Shown in pieces: positions 1 through 7,791 of a stretch of DNA of 64,000 bases. The stretch is from the NCBI RefSeq assembly GCF_039614725.1, contig NZ_CP154859.1, positions 2,914,001 through 2,978,000 on the forward strand, in the 5' to 3' direction. The translations under genes were made by a program, and so were the position numbers. The stretch is from Thauera sp. JM12B12 (GTDB lineage Bacteria > Pseudomonadota > Gammaproteobacteria > Burkholderiales > Rhodocyclaceae). Position 1 is the stretch's first letter, and each line of letters starts with the position of its first letter. The notes under the pieces are model-generated. The model had not been told where the DNA came from. It saw only the letters and a list, made by a program, of their open reading frames with translations, and searched no databases.

Positions 1-772
1 TGGCGCGGCCCAGCGTCACGTAGGCGGTCTTGCCGTCGCGCGTCATGGTGATGCCGACCGGGGTCACGTCGTCGCTGCGGAAACCCTTGGGTTCGAAGCT
101 GATGGTGTCCTTGATGGTGTTGTTCTTGGCGTCGAGCACGGTCACCGAGGCGCCCAGCTCGTTGGTGACCCACACCTCGCTGCCGTCGGGCGTGTCGGCG
201 AAGCGGCGCGGTCGGTTGCCGACCACGACGTTGGCGAGGATCGCGTTGGTGGCGGTGTCGATCACATGGACCATGTTGGCCACTTCCGAGGTCACGTAGA
301 GCCGGCTGCCATCCTTGCTCACCAGCACGCCTTCGGGCTCCTCGCCGACCTCGATCTGGGCGACGACCTTGTTCCCGGCGACATCGACCACCGACACCGC
401 GGCGTCCTCCTCGTTGGAGACGAAAATCTTGCTGCCGTCATGGCTGAAATCGAACATCTCCGGGTCTTCGCCGACGTCGATGCTGCGCACGACCTCGAGC
501 CTGGCGATGTCGATCACGTCCACCCGCTCGCTGTTGCTGGCGATGACGAAGATCTGCGCGCGGTCGGCGGAGAGCTTCATGTCGCGCGGACGCTCGCCGG
601 TGGGGATGGCCTTGACGACCTGGAAGCTCTTGCCGTCGAGCACGGTGACGGCGTTGTCGTTCTCGCTGCTGACGAAGATGTAGCCGGTGTCCTTGGCCAG
701 CGCGGCGCCCGCCGGCAGGGCGAGCATCAGGGTGGTGGCCACGGCGCAGCCCAGGGTCTTCAGTGGGGTCAT
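1..772 (-). CDS. PQQ-associated beta-propeller protein (partial, 3' end off window)
   Basis: Secreted YVTN/NHL-type beta-propeller. The start is the ATG at 772-770; an N-terminal signal peptide (Leu/Ala-rich, ending in an AxA-like GAALAK) is followed by repeats of about 42 residues of the type 'IFVSSENDNAVTVLD', 'IFVIASNSERVDVID', 'IFVSNEEDAAVSVVD', 'LYVTSEVANMVHVID', 'VWVTNELGASVTVLD'. The frame is open to the left edge, so about 257 residues are visible and the C-terminus is missing. The protein matches the small periplasmic propellers that travel with PQQ-dependent alcohol catabolism ABC systems. It lies 118 bp downstream of, and on the same strand as, two ABC ATPase genes, and is probably the distal gene of that operon. 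Its molecular role is unknown; scaffold or substrate-binding functions are guesses. Confidence 0.8.
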   Translation of the reverse strand, partial: MTPLKTLGCAVATTLMLALPAGAALAKDTGYIFVSSENDNAVTVLDGKSFQVVKAIPTGERPRDMKLSADRAQIFVIASNSERVDVIDIARLEVVRSIDVGEDPEMFDFSHDGSKIFVSNEEDAAVSVVDVAGNKVVAQIEVGEEPEGVLVSKDGSRLYVTSEVANMVHVIDTATNAILANVVVGNRPRRFADTPDGSEVWVTNELGASVTVLDAKNNTIKDTISFEPKGFRSDDVTPVGITMTRDGKTAYVTLGRA

Positions 773-890
773 CGTTGTCGTCTCCTTGTTGGTCTTGGTG
801 ATGCAGCTGCTCTCACTGCCTCGAGCGCGGGCATGCTCCCGCAAGAAAAATCCATGCCAGACCGATACGTTCCGGCGTGTTCAGATGGCA

Positions 891-1693
<803 letters not shown>

Positions 1694-1697
<4 letters not shown>

Positions 1698-2560
1698 TGC
1701 GCCACGCCCCTCGTTGCCCGTCCGCCTGTCGCGGACGCCCTCGCCCCGGAACCCGTCGTCAGCGCGTCACCGGCCGGCACATTGCGTCCGCCGGGACCAC
1801 CCGCTCCGCTCCCCGCGCTCGCCAACCCGCCCAGCAGCTCGGGATGACGCGCCAGCAGCGTCTGATACAGCCGATCGACCGCCGGCGCGGCCGCATCGCG
1901 CGGACGCGGCAGCTCCACCGGCAGATCCAGTACCACCCGCCCCGGCGCCGCCGACAGGAAGCACACCCGATCGGCGAGCGCGAGCGCCTCGCGCAGATCG
2001 TGGGTCACGAACAGCACGCTCGCGCCGCAGCGCTGCCACTGCTCGACCAGCATCTCGCGCAACCGGTTCGCGGTGGGCGTGTCGAGCGACACGAAGGGCT
2101 CGTCCATCAGCAGCAGCTCGGGCTCGTTCATGAAGGCGCGCGCCAGCGCCACCCGCCGCATCATGCCGCCCGACAGCCGCGCCGGCCAGGCGTCGAGCAC
2201 GTCGCCGAGCTCCATCGCCCGCAGCAGCGCGATCGCGCGCTCGCGCTGGCGCGCCGCATCACCGTCGGCGCGCGCCACCAGCAGCACGTTGTCGAGCACG
2301 CTCATCCAAGGCATCAGCCGCGGCTCCTGGAACATGAAGCCGACATCCTCCGGGAAGGCGCCGTTCATCGCCACCCACCCCTCCATGTCGCGGTCGAGTC
2401 CGCCGACGATGTTGAGCAGCGTGCTCTTGCCGCAGCCCGACGGCCCCACCACGCACACGAACTCGCCGCGCTGCACCGCCAGATTCAGCCCGGACAGCGC
2501 CACGTGCGGACGGCCGCCGCGGTCGGGATAGCACTTGCGATCGATGCGGATCTCGAGCAT
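1694..2560 (-). CDS. ABC transporter ATP-binding protein, nitrate/sulfonate/taurine type
   Basis: ATPase of a NitT/TauT (SsuB/TauB)-type importer, 288 aa. Walker A GPSGCGKST is at 39-47, Q-loop FQEP at 77-80, signature LSGGM at 129-133, Walker B LLLMDEP at 149-155 and switch His near 187. The core ends near residue 240; the last ~45 residues are a Gly/Ala/Pro-rich tail not typical of SsuB. It lies 3 bp downstream of the permease gene and overlaps the following ATPase by 4 bp (ATGA), so permease and both ATPases form one transcript. The transported substrate cannot be read from sequence; context suggests an alcohol/acid compound or a cofactor. Confidence 0.9.
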
Positions 2561-2563
2561 CGC

Positions 2564-3439
2564 TCAGGCCCTCCAGCCGGTGAGGCGGCGCTCGAGGGGG
2601 CGCAGCACCCAGGCCTCGACGATCAGCACCACCGCGGCAAAAGCCAGGGTGTAGGCGAGGATGCCGGTGATGTCGAAGAACTGGAAGAACACGTTCAACT
2701 GGAAGCCCACGCCCTCGCTGCGCCCGAGCAGTTCGACCACCAGCACGATCTTCCAGATCAGCGACAGCCCGGAACGCGCCGCCGCCATCAGGTAGGGCAC
2801 GAGCTGCGGCAGATACACGCGCAGGAAGGTGGTGCGCCGCGACAGGCGGTAGGCACGGGCGACGTCGAGCAGCCTGGGATCGACCGCGCGCGCGCCCTCG
2901 CGCACGGTGACGATGACGGTGGGGATCTTGTTGATCGCCACCGCCAGGATCGCCGCCCAGTCGTTGAGGCCGAACCACACGTAGCACAGGATGATGGTGA
3001 CCAGCGCCGGGATGTTGAGCCCGAGCACCAGCCAGGCGTCGAAGAAGGCATCGAGGCTGCGCCAGCGTCCCATCGCCATGCCCAGCAGCGCGCCGATCAG
3101 CATCGCCGCGGCGAAGGCCACCGCGACCCGGCCGAGCGTCACCGCGAGGTGACCGGGCAGGCTCAGCGACACGGTCTCGTCGACGATGCGCGCAAGCACG
3201 GTGAGCGGGTCGGGCAACGTGCGGCTGTCGGCGAACATCGCGCCCACCTGCCACAGCAGCACGAAGGCGCCGAGCGATGCGAGCCGCAGCCAGCGGTCGC
3301 GCCGGCGCGAGGCGCGCGCGCCGGCCGGCGAATCATCACGCTCACCCTCCGGCGATCTTGCACCTTCGCCGGCCGCATGGCGTTCGCGAGCCATCATCGA
3401 CACCGGGGGCTCGACCGCTGCCGATCGCTTGCCAGTCAC
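2564..3439 (-). CDS. ABC transporter permease, SsuC/TauC type
   Basis: Inner-membrane permease of the binding-protein-dependent family, 291 aa from a GTG start. I chose GTG 3439-3437 because it overlaps the TGA of the upstream binding-protein gene (GTGA, 4 bp) and has GGAGG nine bases upstream; the ATG pair at 3397/3394 lacks a Shine-Dalgarno sequence. About six hydrophobic segments are visible, and the cytoplasmic EAA-type loop reads 'EGARAVDPRLLDVARAY' followed by 'LPQLVPYLMAA'. The N-terminal ~45 residues are charged and disordered. It partners the SsuB-like ATPase (3 bp downstream) and the binding protein (upstream). Confidence 0.88.
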   Translation of the reverse strand: MTGKRSAAVEPPVSMMARERHAAGEGARSPEGERDDSPAGARASRRRDRWLRLASLGAFVLLWQVGAMFADSRTLPDPLTVLARIVDETVSLSLPGHLAVTLGRVAVAFAAAMLIGALLGMAMGRWRSLDAFFDAWLVLGLNIPALVTIILCYVWFGLNDWAAILAVAINKIPTVIVTVREGARAVDPRLLDVARAYRLSRRTTFLRVYLPQLVPYLMAAARSGLSLIWKIVLVVELLGRSEGVGFQLNVFFQFFDITGILAYTLAFAAVVLIVEAWVLRPLERRLTGWRA

Positions 3440-4425
3440 TCGGCCCCGCCTCCGCGCCAGAAGGTGCCGGGGGCGAGCGCACGCGCCTTGCCGACCAGCG
3501 CCTCGCCGCCTTCCGCAGCCAGGATGTCGAAGACCCGCCCGGCCACAGCCTCGGCCTCCGCGGGGGGGGTGCGCGGGATGCCGGCGCGAAACCCCTCGCG
3601 CAGCGCGACGAAGGTCGCCTCGTCCTCGGCGCGCATCAGCGGGCGCAGGTCCTCCCACACCGCATCGGATTCGAGCATCAGCGCCTTGGCCGCGTCCGAT
3701 GCGCGCAGAAAGCCCTCGATCGCCGCGGCGTTGTCCTTGGCCCAGCGCTCGCGGAACACCCAGCCCACCAGCGGCAGCGCGTCCTCGATGCCGAGGCCGG
3801 CGAGGATCTGCGGCATGGTGATGAGTTCCTGCATGCCCGCGGCCGACAGCCGCGCGGTGTAGTGCCAGAAGTTCATCGCCGCGGGCAGCTCGCCGCGCAT
3901 CACCAGCTCGTTGAGCAAGGGCGGCGCCGCGAACTGCGGCTGCAGGAAGCTCGCCGCATCTTCGCCGACGGTGCGCCGGGCGTAGGCGCGCAGCAGCAGC
4001 CAGCTCTTGTCGAGCGCCCCGCCCGCGACGCCCAGGCGCTTGCCCCTGAGATCGGCGAACTGCGCGACGCCGGCATCGGGCCGCACGCTGATGCCGCCCA
4101 CCGCCTGCGAATACGGCGCGAACACGTAGTCGCTGCCTTCGGAGCGCATGCGCGACACCCAGATCCAGTCGTTGGCGATGAGGTCCACCTCGCCCCCCTG
4201 GATCGCCACGTTCGCGGCGTCCTTGAGCGCCAGCGGCACGATGCGCAACTCGACGCCCTCGCGCGCGGCCAGCCCATGACGCTGCATGACCTCGAGCTCC
4301 CAGCTCACCGTCCCGAACTGCAGGATGCCGACCCGCAGGAGCGCGCGCTCGGCGGCGACCGCGGAGGACATCACCACGGCACTCAGCACCACACAGCCCA
4401 GCAGGCGTCGGATCAGGCCCGGCAT
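3436..4425 (-). CDS. ABC transporter periplasmic substrate-binding protein
   Basis: Type II periplasmic binding protein of the SsuA/TauA/NMT1 fold, 329 aa. The start ATG 4425-4423 has GAGGAG about 8 bases upstream. A signal peptide covers residues 1-24 (RRLLGCVVLSAVVMSSAVAA). Mature segments include 'LRVGILQFGTVSWELEVM', a ligand-site region 'GEVDLIANDWIWVSRM' and 'LRGKRLGVAGGALDKSW'. It is the first gene of the leftward operon and is preceded by a sigma-54-type promoter at 4491-4505. Family members in PQQ alcohol-oxidation loci have no proven ligand. Function as a binding protein is firm; substrate unknown. Confidence 0.85.
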   Translation of the reverse strand: MPGLIRRLLGCVVLSAVVMSSAVAAERALLRVGILQFGTVSWELEVMQRHGLAAREGVELRIVPLALKDAANVAIQGGEVDLIANDWIWVSRMRSEGSDYVFAPYSQAVGGISVRPDAGVAQFADLRGKRLGVAGGALDKSWLLLRAYARRTVGEDAASFLQPQFAAPPLLNELVMRGELPAAMNFWHYTARLSAAGMQELITMPQILAGLGIEDALPLVGWVFRERWAKDNAAAIEGFLRASDAAKALMLESDAVWEDLRPLMRAEDEATFVALREGFRAGIPRTPPAEAEAVAGRVFDILAAEGGEALVGKARALAPGTFWRGGGAE

Positions 4426-4490
4426 GTCTCGTCTCCTCGTATCGATGCATGCCGATGCGCTGTCCCGGCATGCCTGTCCGCTGCGGGAAT

Positions 4491-4505
4491 GCAGGATCCA
4501 TGCCA
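4491..4505 (-). promoter_or_regulatory. Sigma-54 promoter of the ABC/beta-propeller operon
   Basis: Read on the minus strand: TGGCATGGATCCTGC, with GG at -24 (4504-4503) and GC at -12 (4492-4491) separated by exactly 10 bases. It differs at only two positions from the exaC promoter at 31620-31634. Predicted transcription start is near 4479, giving a ~54-nt leader to the ATG at 4425. Confidence 0.65.
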
Positions 4506-4579
4506 CATGAAGACCCCCTGTCATCGCGCAGGCCGCCCCGGGACGCGGCGACGCCGTGCGCCCGGAGCGGATGCGCCGT

Positions 4580-4596
4580 TGTTCCGAATGGGAACA
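4580..4596. promoter_or_regulatory. Dyad TGTTCC-N5-GGAACA, candidate enhancer/operator
   Basis: Perfect 6+6 inverted repeat in the 328-bp gap between two divergent operons. It sits ~110 bp upstream of the leftward predicted start and ~135 bp upstream of the rightward one, the usual distance for sigma-54 activator sites. The half-site TGTTCC resembles TGCTCC found upstream of exaC and the porin. Which protein binds is unknown; the AcoR-like activator at 25.7 kb or the LuxR-type regulator at 6.9 kb are candidates. Confidence 0.5.
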
Positions 4597-4696
4597 CCTG
4601 CTGCTCAATGACGAAACAACGCCCGCCCCCCGGGACCGGTCCCTCCGCAGGCCCCTGGTGCGCCGCGGCGCGCCGGCGCGGGTGAGGGGCGGGGTC

Positions 4697-4712
4697 CGGC
4701 ATGAATCGTGCA
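4697..4712 (+). promoter_or_regulatory. Candidate sigma-54 promoter of the sensor/kinase/regulator operon
   Basis: CGGCATGAATCGTGCA has GG (4698-4699), ten bases, then GC (4710-4711), as sigma-54 promoters require, but deviates from consensus at the first base, and the -12 element is GTGC. Predicted start near 4723, ~31 nt before the ATG at 4754. Weaker than the three minus-strand sites in this window. Confidence 0.4.
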
Positions 4713-4753
4713 TTGGGAGTCGCAGTCAACCGCGCCATTACCTGCATCGGATC

Positions 4754-5548
4754 ATGAACACCCTCACCTTCCCCGGCTTCCCCGCTTCGCCACGCGGGGC
4801 CAGCGCAAGCGACGGGCAGACGCCTGTCACCGGCACGCCGACGGCGTCGAGCGCGGAGATCGAACGCCTGGTCGCCCTCGCCGCGCCCGCAATGGAAGAG
4901 CTCTATCGCCAGCTCGACAGCCCGAGCATCACCGTGCTCCTTGCCGACAGCCGGGGGAGCGTGCTGCGCGCGATCGGCAGTGGCGCGGACGGCGCCGCCG
5001 AGGGCGCAGCGTGCGCGGGCCGCGGGGCCGCGCCTGCGGGACGGCAGCCGCCGGCCTCGCGCGCCGCCCTGCCAGCGCGGCCGCGCGTGCCGCCGCGCCG
5101 CATCGGCATCGCCGCGCCCATCCTCCCGCCCGGCGGCGGCCTGCTCGGCTTCGTGGACGCTGACGCCTCGCCGCTCGACTGGCTCGGTCACGCCAACGCC
5201 CTGGTGCAGACCGCTGCGCGCCTCATCGAACATCGGCTGATCGAGAGCGCGCCACGCGGCTTCCTGCTGCTGCGTTTCCACCGCTACCCGGCGGTGCTCG
5301 GCACGCCGCTCGAGGCGCTCGCGCTGTTCGACCCCGAGGGCAGCGTGCTGCTCGCCAATCGCGTCGCCATCGAGTTGCTGGCGCCCTGCCCCTTCGGCTG
5401 CGGCGTCGCGGCGGCGAACTGCTTCGCCACCCAGTGGTGCGGCATCGTCGGCTACGCGGCGCTCGGCCTGCGCCAGCCCTTCACCCTGCGCGACCGCCGC
5501 GGCAGCGGCTATTCCGCCTGCGCCAGCCTGACGAGGGCCGCCGCATGA
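4754..5548 (+). CDS. GAF-like sensor protein of a two-component operon
   Basis: 264-aa soluble protein without an output domain. The part 'MEELYRQLDSPSITVLLADSRGSVLRAIGS' (here split over residues ~50-80) and 'AAPILPPGGGLLGFVDAD' resemble the N-terminal GAF sensor of AcoR-type activators such as the one at 25.7-27.7 kb. A low-complexity Ala/Arg/Gly stretch interrupts it at residues ~85-115. Near residues 215-232 it has a Cys cluster, 'CPFGCG' and 'CFATQWCG', which might bind a metal or sense redox; this is inference. Its TGA overlaps the kinase ATG by 4 bp, so it probably feeds a signal to that kinase. ATG 4754 was chosen for the start of homologous sequence; no strong Shine-Dalgarno sequence is seen. 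Confidence 0.6.
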   Translation: MNTLTFPGFPASPRGASASDGQTPVTGTPTASSAEIERLVALAAPAMEELYRQLDSPSITVLLADSRGSVLRAIGSGADGAAEGAACAGRGAAPAGRQPPASRAALPARPRVPPRRIGIAAPILPPGGGLLGFVDADASPLDWLGHANALVQTAARLIEHRLIESAPRGFLLLRFHRYPAVLGTPLEALALFDPEGSVLLANRVAIELLAPCPFGCGVAAANCFATQWCGIVGYAALGLRQPFTLRDRRGSGYSACASLTRAAA

Positions 5549-6915
5549 GCGCCCGCCGCCCTCCCAGCCTTTACGGCCGCCTGAGCCTGGTGCTGACGGT
5601 GTTGATCGCGGTGATGATGACGATCGGCGCCGGCGTCTGGATGCGCGAGACGCGCCAGGCCATCCATGAGGAAGTCGAAGCCGCGACCCGCGTGGCCGAG
5701 CAGTGGCTGAAGGTGCTGATCCCCGAGACGCTCGCCGACCAGGGCCCGGCCGCACGCGAGCGCCTGCTGAACCACCTCGCCGCCGTCGGCCGCATCCGCG
5801 CCAACCGGCTCGAGGTGTTTGCGGCAGACGGTCGGCGGCTTCATGTCTCGCCCGAGTCGCCCTACAAGGCCGGGCGCCACGCGCCCGAGTGGTTCGCGCG
5901 CTGGATCGCGCCCGAGGTCGCGCCGCGCCGGCTGGAGGCCGACGGACTGAGCGTGGTGCTCACCCCCGACACCTCGCGTGCGGTGCTCGACGCCTGGGAC
6001 CACCTGGGCGCCGCGCTCGGCTGGGCGATCGCGCTGCTGCTCGGCATCGGGCTCGCCACCCGCTTCGCGATCGGCCGCGCGCTGGCGCCGATCGACGAGA
6101 TCCGCGGCGCACTCGAACGCGGTGCGAGCGGCCGCTTCGACCAGCGCCTGCCCGAATACGCCACGCGCGAGCTCGCCCTCGTCGCGCGCAGCTACAACCG
6201 CCTCGCCGACAGCCTCGACGAGAGCCTGGCCGCCAACGCCCGCCTCGAGCAGGATCAGGCGCTGGCGCGCGCGCTGCAGCTGCGCCTCGAGCAGGAGCGG
6301 CGCGCGGTCGCACGCGAACTCCATGACGAGCTCGGCCAGGGCATCACCGCCGTGCGCGCGATCGCCGGCGCGATCATCCAGCGCACCACCGAACAGCCCG
6401 GGCTCAACGGCAGCGCGCAGGCCATCCTGGCGATGACCACGCAGATGCAGGACGGCGTGCATGCCATCCTGCAGCGCCTGCGCAGCCGCGCCTCCGACAG
6501 CGAGGTGCGCATCGAGGAGGCGCTCGAGAGTTACTGCGCGCTGTGGGCGAGCCACCACGGCGACATCGACATCCGCTGCACGATCGCGCCGCTCGACGCC
6601 GCGGTGACCGACGCGCTCGGCCTCACCATCCTGCGCATGGTGCAGGAGAGCCTCACCAACGTCGCCCGCCATGCCCACGCCACCCGCGTCGAGGTGCGGC
6701 TCGGCATGCGCGACGGCGGCATCGAGGTCGAGGTCATCGACAACGGCCGTGGCCTCGGCGAGAATCCGGCGCCCGGCCGCCACGGCCTGCTCGGCATGCG
6801 CGAGCGCATCGTCGAGCTCCATGGCGAGCTCGAGCTGTGCAGCCCGCCCGGTGGCGGCCTCAACGTACGCGCGCGCCTGCCCCTCCCGCAACCCCGCTCG
6901 CCCGCATCTCGATGA
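5545..6915 (+). CDS. Sensor histidine kinase, NarX/HisKA_3 type
   Basis: 456-aa membrane kinase. TM1 is at ~10-32 and TM2 at ~152-172, bounding a ~120-residue periplasmic sensor; HAMP at ~172-225; HisKA_3 dimerisation segment with the phospho-acceptor His260 in 'ARELHDELGQG'; ATPase domain with the N box 'QESLTNVARHAH' near 368-379, 'DNGRG' at 399-403 and 'GLLGMRERI' near 414-422. It is translationally coupled to the upstream sensor gene (ATGA) and sits 10 bp before the response regulator. This kinase class drives NarL/AgmR/ExaE-like regulators; in PQQ-alcohol loci similar pairs turn on alcohol oxidation genes. Signal unknown. Confidence 0.9.
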   Translation: MSARRPPSLYGRLSLVLTVLIAVMMTIGAGVWMRETRQAIHEEVEAATRVAEQWLKVLIPETLADQGPAARERLLNHLAAVGRIRANRLEVFAADGRRLHVSPESPYKAGRHAPEWFARWIAPEVAPRRLEADGLSVVLTPDTSRAVLDAWDHLGAALGWAIALLLGIGLATRFAIGRALAPIDEIRGALERGASGRFDQRLPEYATRELALVARSYNRLADSLDESLAANARLEQDQALARALQLRLEQERRAVARELHDELGQGITAVRAIAGAIIQRTTEQPGLNGSAQAILAMTTQMQDGVHAILQRLRSRASDSEVRIEEALESYCALWASHHGDIDIRCTIAPLDAAVTDALGLTILRMVQESLTNVARHAHATRVEVRLGMRDGGIEVEVIDNGRGLGENPAPGRHGLLGMRERIVELHGELELCSPPGGGLNVRARLPLPQPRSPASR

Positions 6916-6925
6916 GCTCGAAAGG

Positions 6926-7576
6926 ATGACCGTGCCGTCGCTCGAAGGAATCCGCGTCCTGCTCGCGGACGACCATGCCACCGTGCGCATGGGCTTCCGC
7001 CTGCTGCTCGAAGGTGCCGGCGCCACCGTCGTCGGCGAAGCCGACTCCGGCGAGGCGGCGGTGAGCGCATTCGACCGCAACGCCCCGGACGTGCTGATGA
7101 TGGACGTCTCCATGCCCGGCATCGGCGGCCTGGGCGCCCTCGAGCGGGTACGCGCCCACCACCCGGATGCCCGCGTGCTGATCCTGTCCGCGCATGACGA
7201 CGCGCAGATTCCCGCGCGCGCGCTGCGTGCGGGCGCCACCGGCTACCTCTCCAAGCGCGCCCACCCCGACGAACTGCTGCGTGCGCTCGCGAGCGTGGCC
7301 CGTGGCCAGCGCTACATCGACCCCGAGATCGCCCCCGCGCTCGCGCTGGCGCAGTTTTCCGGTGGCCAGGACCCGGTCTCCGCACTCACCGAGAAGGAAT
7401 TCGCCATCTTCCTGCAGCTCGCCCAGGGCCGCAGCGTGGCCGAGATCGCCGAGAGCCACCGCCTGAGCCCGAGCACGGTCGGCACCCACCTCTATCACAT
7501 CAAGCAAAAGCTCAACGTCTCCAACGCCGCCGAGCTGGCGCTAATCGCCATTCGCAGCGGGCTGATCGAGGCCTGA
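6926..7576 (+). CDS. LuxR/NarL-family response regulator (AgmR/ExaE-like)
   Basis: 216 aa. The receiver has the acidic pair D15/D16, phospho-acceptor D60 in 'VLMMDVSMPG', Ser88 in 'LSAHDD' and Lys110 in 'YLSK'. A C-terminal LuxR helix-turn-helix runs over ~148-212, 'LTEKEFAIFLQLAQGRSVAE' followed by 'STVGTHLYHIKQKLNV'. It is the output of the adjacent kinase. Start ATG 6926 is close to the kinase stop (6913-6915) with AAAGG directly before it; a GTG at 6932 is possible. By family it is probably an activator of alcohol/PQQ-dependent metabolism, but its targets cannot be deduced from sequence alone. Confidence 0.88.
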   Translation: MTVPSLEGIRVLLADDHATVRMGFRLLLEGAGATVVGEADSGEAAVSAFDRNAPDVLMMDVSMPGIGGLGALERVRAHHPDARVLILSAHDDAQIPARALRAGATGYLSKRAHPDELLRALASVARGQRYIDPEIAPALALAQFSGGQDPVSALTEKEFAIFLQLAQGRSVAEIAESHRLSPSTVGTHLYHIKQKLNVSNAAELALIAIRSGLIEA

Positions 7577-7603
7577 ACGCAGACGGCGCGCGAGCAGACT
7601 CCG

Positions 7604-7670
7604 GTGTGAGCGGGCTTGCCCGCGAATCGGCGCTCGGACACGGCGCATTCGCGGGCAAGCCCCCTCCCGC
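7604..7670. repeat. REP-like palindrome, copy 1 (diverged)
   Basis: Left arm 7604-7626 (starting GTGTGAGCGGGCTTGCCCG) and right arm 7648-7670 form an imperfect inverted repeat. The left arm differs at one position and the right arm at two from the perfect copies at 55258-55326 and 61980-62035. It lies in the gap after the response regulator gene. The core GAGCGGGCTTGCCCGCGAA is very like REP elements of fluorescent pseudomonads. Confidence 0.85.
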
Positions 7671-7791
7671 CGCGCGTTGCGCCCACGACCCTGTGCCGCG
7701 CGGCTCCGGCGGTTCTGCCCCCCCGCTCCCGCAGTGACGGCCGCTTTGATATAACCGAGGCATCGACGTCCGTCCCCGCCATCCGGATTTC

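Noticed and set aside
1..772. Quinoprotein alcohol dehydrogenase within the window
   Set aside because: Only a beta-propeller accessory protein is visible at the left edge; no PQQ dehydrogenase W-motifs or Cys-Cys pair occur in any frame I could read.
7604..7670. Hairpin as the terminator of the response regulator gene
   Set aside because: It lacks a U-run and is a copy of the REP palindrome found elsewhere, so a repeat is the better description.
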